From: Rhodococcus sp. UNC23MFCrub1.1
Lineage (GTDB): Bacteria > Actinomycetota > Actinomycetes > Mycobacteriales > Mycobacteriaceae
NCBI RefSeq assembly: GCF_000686025.1
Contig: NZ_JMLQ01000001.1
Location: 62,001-126,000 of the forward strand
Length of the DNA stretch: 64,000 bases
Reading direction: 5' to 3'
A program made the translations under genes and the position numbers. How positions within the stretch are numbered: position 1 is the stretch's first letter; each line of letters opens with the position of its first letter. Below are positions 58,000-64,000 of this stretch, in pieces. The notes beneath the pieces were generated by a model that saw only the letters and a list, made by a program, of their open reading frames with translations, was not told where the DNA came from and ran no database searches.

Positions 58000-58377
58000 T
58001 CAGCCCCAGTTGGCGGCATCCGTCAGGCAGAACGGATGGCCGGCCGGATCGAGGAGAACGCGCCACGTCTCGCCCGGCTGCGGCTCGGCGAGCATCGCCC
58101 CCAGCTCGATCGCACGGGCCTCGGCCACCGGGATGTCCTCGACTGCGATGTCGAAGTGGAACTGCTTGCTCCCGTCGGGGTTCGGCCAGGCGGGTGGGCG
58201 ATAGCCGTCCACGCGGCCGAAGCCCAGCGCCGGGCCCCCGTTCGCGGGAGAGAGCATGGCGTAGTTCTCGCCGTCACCCATCGTCTGGGTCAGACCGAGG
58301 AACGCCGCCCAGAACTCGGCCACCGGAGGAACCTCGGCACAGTCCAGGGTCGTCATCGCCAGTCGCGTCGTCGTCAT
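58000..58377 (-). CDS. VOC-family (glyoxalase/bleomycin resistance-like) protein
   Basis: This 125-residue protein has two beta-alpha-beta-beta-beta units. Likely metal-site positions are in KQFHFDIAVED and the C-terminal LLDPAGHPFCLTD. Most uncharacterised members are dioxygenase- or lyase-like, and no substrate can be given. It is divergent from an AraC regulator gene 72 bp away, which may control it. Confidence 0.82.
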   Translation of the reverse strand: MTTTRLAMTTLDCAEVPPVAEFWAAFLGLTQTMGDGENYAMLSPANGGPALGFGRVDGYRPPAWPNPDGSKQFHFDIAVEDIPVAEARAIELGAMLAEPQPGETWRVLLDPAGHPFCLTDAANWG

Positions 58378-58449
58378 GACCTCAGCCTCCCTCACGATCG
58401 GCACCGTGACTTGAACAAACGCGCCAGCCCGAGCGGTACGGTTCGCTCC

Positions 58450-59274
58450 GTGACGGAGGATCCGTTGACCCGAGCAGGCCGACGCGCGCAGTCGGCGATC
58501 CTGCACCCCGCGCGTGCGGAGGGTCGGATCACCGTCGGCCGCTCCCGCCCTCCCGACGACCTCTCGACCCTCGTCGACTACTTCTGGTGGGTGGAGTGGC
58601 ACTGCCCCGAACCGCACGTGCAGGAGGTCGTCCCGCGCCCGGTGGTCCATCTGACGGCGGAATCTCGGGACGGCGCTCCGCGGCTGCTGGTGCACGGCGT
58701 GATGCGACGTCGCTTCCAGCGCACCCTCGTCGGCGACGGGCGCACGGTCGCCGCAGCGTTCCGTCCCGCAGGTTTCCGCCCCGTTCTCGGCCGGCCCGTG
58801 AGCTCGATGACCGATCGGGTCGGGACCGTCGCGGACGTGCTGGGCACCGACGATCGCCGACTCGCCGGTCTCCTCCTCGACCCGGACGCGGACGTCACCA
58901 CGTGTGTGGACCGACTGTCCTCGTGGCTGATCGAGCGGACCGCGACGGCCGACCCCGTGGCCGCCGACATCGCGGACCTCGTGGAGCTGGCCGAGACGGA
59001 CACGACGGTCATCCGGGCGCAGCAGCTCGCGGATCGCGCGGGAGTGAGCCTGCGGACGCTGCAGAGACAGTTCGCCGACCATGTCGGCGTCGGGCCCAAG
59101 TGGGTGGTGCAGCGGTGCCGACTCCTGGACGTGGCGGGTGCCGCGCACACCGACGGCACGGTGGACTGGGCGGCGCTCGCCGCCGACCTCGGATACGCGG
59201 ATCAGAGCCATCTGATCCGGGCGTTCACCGCCCTGGTGGGTAGTCCCCCCGCGCGCTACCGAGCGGACACCTGA
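58450..59274 (+). CDS. AraC-family transcriptional regulator
   Basis: A 274-residue regulator with an N-terminal sensor region of the type seen in DUF6597-like AraC proteins (STLVDYFWWVEWHCPEP, QEVVPRPVVHLTAE) and a C-terminal double helix-turn-helix (AQQLADRAGVSLRTLQRQFADH, then LAADLGYADQSHLIRAFTALVG). GTG 58450 gives a compact N-terminus. The divergent VOC gene is the likely target. It converges with the HAMP protein gene with a 1-bp gap. Confidence 0.87.
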   Translation: MTEDPLTRAGRRAQSAILHPARAEGRITVGRSRPPDDLSTLVDYFWWVEWHCPEPHVQEVVPRPVVHLTAESRDGAPRLLVHGVMRRRFQRTLVGDGRTVAAAFRPAGFRPVLGRPVSSMTDRVGTVADVLGTDDRRLAGLLLDPDADVTTCVDRLSSWLIERTATADPVAADIADLVELAETDTTVIRAQQLADRAGVSLRTLQRQFADHVGVGPKWVVQRCRLLDVAGAAHTDGTVDWAALAADLGYADQSHLIRAFTALVGSPPARYRADT

Positions 59275-59275
59275 C

Positions 59276-60232
59276 TCACCCGTCCCGCGTGTGCGCCTCC
59301 CGCGCCTCGTCGACGAGGCGGTGGATACGGCGTGCGACCTCGTCCAGCTGATCGACGATGTCGCGCCGAAGTTGGTCCACCGCATCCTGATCCAGCGGCA
59401 CCGCGGGCGCACGATCGGGGTCACCGATCTCGATGAGCAACTCGATGTTGGTGCGCAAGGCGGTGAGCGGCGCCAGCAGCTCGGTACCCGCGTCGACGAT
59501 GAGGTGGTTCTGTGCGAGCCGCGAGCGTTGCAGGGCCGCCAGCATGTCGTTGAACCGATCGGCGAGATGCGCCAGCTCGTCGTCACCCACCACGGCCACC
59601 GGACTGAGGTCGCCGGTCTCGGTGATCCGCCGCGTGGCGCGGGTGAGTCGGCCGACCGGGCGCAGGCCCGTCCGCGCCACCAGATACCCCGACAGCCCTG
59701 CCAGCACCACCAGTGCGCCGCCCACCGTGACGAAGATGAGGAGCAGTCCACTCATCACCCCGTCGAGCGACCGGTAGGACTCTCCGACCAGCACCGTCGA
59801 CCCGCTCGGCGCCTTCTCGATGGCCACCGCGTAGCCGTTCAGGTCGGTGACGACGCGGTCCGACTCCCCCGCGACCACCGACGCGACCACCGGTTCCAGC
59901 ACGCCGTCGGGAGAGGCGAACGGAGTGAAACTTCCGGACGCGGAGTACACGTCACCGTCCTCGCTGACGATGCCCACCTGCAGATAGCGTCCCGCGCGAG
60001 GTCCGGCAGCGAAACCGAAGGCCGCGGGCGAGAGTCCGGAGGAGTCACTGGCGATCAACTTGTCGGCGTCCCGGCCCACCCGATCGGCGAGCTGCGCACG
60101 CAGAGCGTCCTCGGTGACCATGTAGATCACGAAGGAGCAGATCGCGACGGCCAGCGCCGCCACGCTCACCGTGAGAAGTCGGATGCGACTCCGCAGCGAC
60201 AGCGTCGCCGCGCGGGGCCGGGTGACGGTCAT
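59276..60232 (-). CDS. Histidine-kinase-like membrane protein with HAMP domain, lacking phospho-His and ATPase domain
   Basis: This 318-residue protein matches the sensor half of MprB-type kinases: one membrane helix (residues 20-40), an extracytoplasmic loop (41-158), a second helix (160-185), a HAMP domain (to about 240) and a dimerisation helix. Where MprB-type kinases have a DAxHELRTPLTSLR-like H-box, this protein reads DAGTELLAPLTALR, with Thr250 at the histidine position. The reading frame stops before any ATP-binding domain. No response regulator is adjacent. It is probably a degenerate kinase that may work as a non-catalytic sensor or partner of another kinase. Confidence 0.82.
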   Translation of the reverse strand: MTVTRPRAATLSLRSRIRLLTVSVAALAVAICSFVIYMVTEDALRAQLADRVGRDADKLIASDSSGLSPAAFGFAAGPRAGRYLQVGIVSEDGDVYSASGSFTPFASPDGVLEPVVASVVAGESDRVVTDLNGYAVAIEKAPSGSTVLVGESYRSLDGVMSGLLLIFVTVGGALVVLAGLSGYLVARTGLRPVGRLTRATRRITETGDLSPVAVVGDDELAHLADRFNDMLAALQRSRLAQNHLIVDAGTELLAPLTALRTNIELLIEIGDPDRAPAVPLDQDAVDQLRRDIVDQLDEVARRIHRLVDEAREAHTRDG

Positions 60233-60274
60233 GACACGACGGTAACCGGCGGATCGTTCGGCGGCTGTGCGGTC

Positions 60275-60823
60275 CTATCGACCGCGTGCGAACCGGTCCC
60301 GCACGGCTCGGCCCCAGATCGGGAGGAAGCCGACGGTCATGTAGGCCAACGGTCCCACCGTCCCGCCCCACTTGACGATGCTGAGCGCACTCGACACGGT
60401 CGCGGTCGTGTCGGTGATGCGGCGGGTGTCGCGGTGGAGGTAGAGGTTGACGACGTTCTCGGTGATGTCCGCGGTGGCCGCGACGGCCGGGGCGGCGACG
60501 AGCACCGCGCGCAACGACCGCGACATGGGAACCAGCTCGGCGAGCCGCACGGCGCCCAGCCGCAGCGCCGCCGCGTAGAGCACCGGGTGGTGGAAGTTGG
60601 CGTGGTATCCGTTGGTCAGCTCCCGCGCGGCGCGTGGACTCATCCCGTCGACGACCGACCGGTAGCGCGCACCCGACGGACACACCTGCAGTTGCGCGTA
60701 GGCGGCCCCGCCCTGGCCGGTGACCCTGATGAGGCTGAGCTCGGACACGGCGTACATCAGGGCCCGAGCAGCGAGTTCGCCGTCGGTCCGGGTCACGGTG
60801 AACTGCTGGGTGGGTGCCGTCAT
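60275..60823 (-). CDS. Hypothetical membrane protein
   Basis: A 182-residue protein I do not recognise. The first half is soluble, with a Tyr/His-containing stretch (NGYHANFHHPVLYAAALRLG). The second half has two hydrophobic segments (SLRAVLVAAPAVAATADI and IVKWGGTVGPLAYMTVGFLP), and it ends in an Arg-rich tail. ATG 60823 starts the protein; no strong Shine-Dalgarno sequence is seen. It sits on the same strand between the alpha/beta hydrolase gene and the HAMP protein gene, with gaps of 61 and 42 bp. Confidence 0.7.
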   Translation of the reverse strand: MTAPTQQFTVTRTDGELAARALMYAVSELSLIRVTGQGGAAYAQLQVCPSGARYRSVVDGMSPRAARELTNGYHANFHHPVLYAAALRLGAVRLAELVPMSRSLRAVLVAAPAVAATADITENVVNLYLHRDTRRITDTTATVSSALSIVKWGGTVGPLAYMTVGFLPIWGRAVRDRFARGR

Positions 60824-60884
60824 GCGCCGACGGTAACGACTGTGGTCGCCAGGGACGGCGAGGACGTCGTCGGTTCTGGACGCC

Positions 60885-61664
60885 TCACAGGGCGCGGGGA
60901 GTTTCCTGGTGCTCGGCGAGGAACGGGCCGACCGCGGCGTCGAACTCGGCGAACCGATCCCGATGCACACTGTGGCCGCTGTCCACGGCGACGACCCGGC
61001 TGCGCGGCACCAGCGCCGTCATCGCCTCGAGGCGCGCGCGGTCGACCATGCCGGTGGGACCACCCACGACCAACAGCACATCACTCTCCATGTGCGCCAG
61101 CGCCTCCCACCACAGCGGATCGGGGGCGCGGAACTGGGTGAGCGCGGACGAGGTCATCGACCGATCGAAGGCCAGCACGGCGCGGGGGTGTCGGATCACG
61201 CTGGTCGTGGCGTGCAACAGTTCGCGCGCGGACGGGAACTTCGTCGTGATCGACGGGGTCTCGTCACCAGGACGGATGGGGAGTGGGGCCTCCTCGACCA
61301 CGAGCTTGCGCACCGTCGTCGGACGGCGTTGGGCGACGAGCGTCGCGGCGTGGCCTCCCAGGGAGTGGCCGACGAGGTCGACGCGAGTCAGCGAGAGATG
61401 ATCCAGGAGCGCCTCGAGGTCGTCGCCGAACTCACCGAACAGGTAACTCCGTGCGCGTCCGCTGCGGCCGTGCCCGCGGAGGTCCGGGACGACGACACGG
61501 CGGCCCCGCCGAACCAGTGTGCGCGCGAACGCGTCCCAGGTGTGGCCGTCGCCGCCCATGCCGTGCACCAGCACGACGGGCGACCCCAGCACGTCGTCAC
61601 CACCGGAATCTCGATAGTGCAGCCGCACGCCCTCGGCGTCCACCACACCGTCCGTCATGATCAT
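60885..61664 (-). CDS. Alpha/beta-fold hydrolase
   Basis: This 259-residue hydrolase has the oxyanion strand VVLVHGMGGDGHTW, nucleophile elbow VGHSLGGHAAT (Ser), and a C-terminal VDSGHSVHRDR with the catalytic His. The acid is probably in the region LLVVGGPTGMVDRARL. ATG 61664 follows GGGAGG at about 8 bases. It lies 28 bp after the dinB stop on the same strand, so it may be read through from the imuB-dinB operon. The substrate is unknown. Confidence 0.87.
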   Translation of the reverse strand: MIMTDGVVDAEGVRLHYRDSGGDDVLGSPVVLVHGMGGDGHTWDAFARTLVRRGRRVVVPDLRGHGRSGRARSYLFGEFGDDLEALLDHLSLTRVDLVGHSLGGHAATLVAQRRPTTVRKLVVEEAPLPIRPGDETPSITTKFPSARELLHATTSVIRHPRAVLAFDRSMTSSALTQFRAPDPLWWEALAHMESDVLLVVGGPTGMVDRARLEAMTALVPRSRVVAVDSGHSVHRDRFAEFDAAVGPFLAEHQETPRAL

Positions 61665-61692
61665 CGAGCCATCCTCCCAGAGCCGCCGACCC

Positions 61693-62928
61693 TCACTCGT
61701 GGAGCATGGGCACCGATGTCTGCTCCTCTCGCCCGAGCAGCACACCGCGCGTGAGCGCGGAGGTGCCGAACCGGCGCTGCACTCCGTCGAGCGCCTCGTC
61801 CAGGGCCGTCCGGTCTATGGTCGGATGCTCGTCCTCCGGCGTCTCGAACGGCAGCTCGAGCTGCATCGCGGCGCCGTCCTCGAGATTCGACACCGCCACG
61901 CCGACAAGGGTGAGGCCCTGCATCGTGATGGTCGACATCGATGCGCCCAGCAGCGATCGGGCCGCGGTGAGCACGACGTGGGTGTCGGCCGTCGCGCGGG
62001 TCAGCGTCGTGGATCGCGTCGCTCGCGTGAAGTCGTCGAAACGCAGGCGCAGCGTGATCGTGCGACCTGCCCGGTGACCCTTCCGCATGCGGTGAGTGAC
62101 ACGGTCGACCAGTCCGACGAGGGCTGCGTCGATGTCCGCCGGGGTCTTGTGACGACGCCCCAGAGCATGTTGGGCGCCCACCGACCGCCGGCTCCTGCCG
62201 GTGCTCACCCGGCGCGCGTCGACACCGTTCGACAGGGCGTGCAGGTGCCGACCGGCGGCCGATCCGAGGACGGCGGCCAGCGCGCCCTCGCGGTGCGCGG
62301 CGAGGTCACCGATGGTGCGGATGCCCTGCGCGTGCAGCTTGTCGGCGGTGATCCTGCCGACGCCCCACATGCGCTCCACCGGAAGCGGATGCAGGAACTC
62401 GAGCTCACGGTCCGGCGGAACCTCCAGCAGGCCGTCGGGCTTGGCGACGGCACTGGCGATCTTGGCGAGGAACTTGGTGCGCGCCACCCCGACGGTGATG
62501 GGGAGACCGACGTCCTCCGCCACCGTGCGACGCAGGTCCCGAGCGATGTCCGACGGCGATCCGGACAGCCGCGCCAACCCGGTGACGTCGAGGAAGGCCT
62601 CGTCGATGGAGATGCCCTCGACCAGCGGGGTGACGTTCTCGAACACCTCGAAGACGTCCTTGCTCGCCTGCGAGTAGGCGGCCATCCGGGGCGGCACCAC
62701 CACCGCCTGCGGGCACAGAGCGCGCGCCTGTCGGCCACCCATGGCCGTCTTCACGCCGAAGGCCTTGGCCTCGTAGCTCGCCGCCAGAACCACACCACCG
62801 CCGACGATGACGGGTCGCCCGCGCAGCGACGGGTCGTCCCGCTGCTCCACCGAGGAGTAGAAGGAGTCGAGGTCCGCATGCAGGATCGTGGCCTCGCCCG
62901 TGCGTTCCCGTGCGCGTTCCGCCGTCAT
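61693..62928 (-). CDS. dinB: Y-family DNA polymerase IV
   Basis: A 411-residue translesion polymerase. The palm carboxylates lie in LHADLDSFYSSVEQ and GISIDEAFLDVTG (Asp-Glu), and helix-hairpin-helix and little-finger regions follow (MWGVGRITADKLHAQG, then TITLRLRFDDFTRATRS). The residues needed for activity are present, unlike ImuB. ATG 62928 overlaps the imuB stop by ATGA. The coupling places an active Y-polymerase in the same transcript as the mutasome gene imuB. Confidence 0.93.
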   Translation of the reverse strand: MTAERARERTGEATILHADLDSFYSSVEQRDDPSLRGRPVIVGGGVVLAASYEAKAFGVKTAMGGRQARALCPQAVVVPPRMAAYSQASKDVFEVFENVTPLVEGISIDEAFLDVTGLARLSGSPSDIARDLRRTVAEDVGLPITVGVARTKFLAKIASAVAKPDGLLEVPPDRELEFLHPLPVERMWGVGRITADKLHAQGIRTIGDLAAHREGALAAVLGSAAGRHLHALSNGVDARRVSTGRSRRSVGAQHALGRRHKTPADIDAALVGLVDRVTHRMRKGHRAGRTITLRLRFDDFTRATRSTTLTRATADTHVVLTAARSLLGASMSTITMQGLTLVGVAVSNLEDGAAMQLELPFETPEDEHPTIDRTALDEALDGVQRRFGTSALTRGVLLGREEQTSVPMLHE

Positions 62929-64000
62929 TCGTAGATCCCTTCCACGAACCATCGTCCACCGTCGTGCAGGACCAGCAGGGCACGGGTGTCCTCCAGCAGC
63001 ACCTGCGCCCGTGCCACCTGGCGGGCCGTGGAGGTGGCGCCGAGATCCCACCACCGCTCGTCCGCGGCCCACGGTCCCGCCCAGCCGTGCAGCACCCAGC
63101 TCCGCGATCCCCAGTCGACCCGGCCGGGCACGCGATCGAACATGCCGCGCTCGGTGACCTGCACCGCCACTCCCGACTCGTCGGTCACGGCGATCTCCGG
63201 ACGCGTCGGCATCAGCGCCGAGGGCGACGGGGACGGCAACCGGCCGGGCCACGGAGCGGAGGGATCGGCATCGGGCACCGGCTCGTCGCCCCACGGCAGC
63301 ATCGTCACGCGCTCACCCGGCCCCCGACCACCGCTGAGCACACCCACCTGGACGGCGTCGCCGCCCAGCAGACCCTGCACCCGCACCAGGGCACGGCGGG
63401 CCCGCTCGTCCTCGTCGCCGACTCCGCCCCACAGTCCCAGCTGCAGCGCACCCGCCGACACCACCTCCACCGGCTCGAGACGCAGCAGGACGATGCCGGC
63501 GGTCGGCTTGTTCTCACTGCGGCCGGTGAGCCAGCCGTCGAGCTGCCATCGCACGCGATCCGCGGTGCCCTCGGGAGTGAGCGGTTCCGCGCATCGCCAC
63601 GTGCGGGAGAGGTGTTCACCGTTGGCCGTGGTGGCCTGCACCAGCAACCGGGTGCAGGCCACGGCCGCGGCCGACAGCGTCACGTGCAGTCTCTCGGCCA
63701 GGGCGCGACCCGCGAACGCCGCCGCGTCGACGCGATCGATCGGAGGGTCGCAGCGGTACTCGACCTCGAGATCGGGAGGAAGCACGCGCGCCGAGGGCGG
63801 CCGCTCCGGCTCACCTCGCGCGCTGCGGTGCGCGAGGACCGCGTCGGTGCCGAAGCGGGAGGCCACGTCCACCGGTGACAGTGCCCCGAAGTCCCCCACC
63901 GTGCGCAGACCCAGCCGCACCAGCAGATCCACCAGGTCCACCCGCTCCGGCGCCGCGAGAGACGGTTCCGCCGACAACTCGGCCACCGGGAGCGGAGCCA
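62925..64000 (-). CDS. imuB: ImuB, Y-family polymerase-like mutasome protein (partial, N-terminus beyond the window)
   Basis: About 358 C-terminal residues are visible. The frame runs open to the right edge, so the start and the polymerase palm lie outside. The visible part begins with a helix-hairpin-helix-like segment (LVDLLVRLGLRTVGDFGALSP), then the little-finger-like region, and ends with the ImuB-type C-terminal domain (TERGMFDRVPGRVDWGSRSW, VLHDGGRWFVEGIY). ImuB is catalytically dead in mycobacteria and links DnaE2 to the beta clamp. ImuA' and the promoter should lie further right. Confidence 0.87.
   Translation of the reverse strand, partial: APLPVAELSAEPSLAAPERVDLVDLLVRLGLRTVGDFGALSPVDVASRFGTDAVLAHRSARGEPERPPSARVLPPDLEVEYRCDPPIDRVDAAAFAGRALAERLHVTLSAAAVACTRLLVQATTANGEHLSRTWRCAEPLTPEGTADRVRWQLDGWLTGRSENKPTAGIVLLRLEPVEVVSAGALQLGLWGGVGDEDERARRALVRVQGLLGGDAVQVGVLSGGRGPGERVTMLPWGDEPVPDADPSAPWPGRLPSPSPSALMPTRPEIAVTDESGVAVQVTERGMFDRVPGRVDWGSRSWVLHGWAGPWAADERWWDLGATSTARQVARAQVLLEDTRALLVLHDGGRWFVEGIYE

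Overview
The window is high-GC actinobacterial DNA, most likely from a mycolic-acid-containing member of the Mycobacteriales and probably a Rhodococcus-like organism. Supporting signs are DnaE2, ImuB and DinB with an actinobacterial SOS box, an MmpL transporter, a SAM-IV riboswitch on metY-metX, an AcrA1-like double reductase, and folD overlapping a DUF3017 gene. From memory, the order dacB/yhjD/trpS - metY/metX - DUF3017/folD/trmL - dnaE2 - acrA1-like - imuB follows M. tuberculosis roughly from Rv3330 to Rv3395. The catabolic, NRPS and small regulatory blocks look like insertions into that backbone.

Layout. (1) 1-11.3 kb is an inositol region. It holds a sugar ABC permease and ATPase, a Gfo/Idh/MocA dehydrogenase with a divergent LacI regulator, a siderophore-type binding lipoprotein, and a GntR repressor divergent from iolC - aldolase - iolB - iolD. 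A near-identical 22-bp element lies in front of both the ABC genes and the iol operon. (2) 11.4-15.9 kb carries housekeeping genes: a D,D-carboxypeptidase, YhjD, TrpS and an aldose epimerase. (3) 16.0-25.9 kb is an L-arabinose operon: a binding protein, a double-domain ATPase, two permeases, a LacI regulator, araB, araD and araA. Nearly every junction is a 4-bp overlap, and three operator-like palindromes lie upstream. (4) 25.9-31.0 kb has exonuclease III, an MFS transporter, and metY-metX behind a SAM-IV riboswitch followed by an 11-residue leader ORF with two adjacent Cys codons. (5) 31.2-43.5 kb is a three-module nonribosomal peptide synthetase of about 3,500 residues, translationally coupled to a two-gene ABC-2 exporter. 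This is the best candidate for an undescribed system. (6) 43.5-48.7 kb has DUF3017, FolD, TrmL and the SOS-controlled polymerase DnaE2. (7) 48.8-55.5 kb has a secreted protein, a PfkB kinase with SurE, an MmpL exporter and a fused two-Rossmann reductase. (8) 55.5-64 kb has an ECF41 sigma factor with its oxidoreductase partner and a match to the ECF41 promoter, an ABM monooxygenase with a type-II lumazine synthase, VOC and AraC genes, a histidine-kinase-like protein lacking its phospho-histidine and ATPase domain, a hydrolase, dinB, and the 3' part of imuB.

Genes are tightly packed. The longest stretch without a classical gene (27965-28513) is largely the riboswitch, leader and promoter region. 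No tRNA, rRNA, insertion sequence or CRISPR array was seen.
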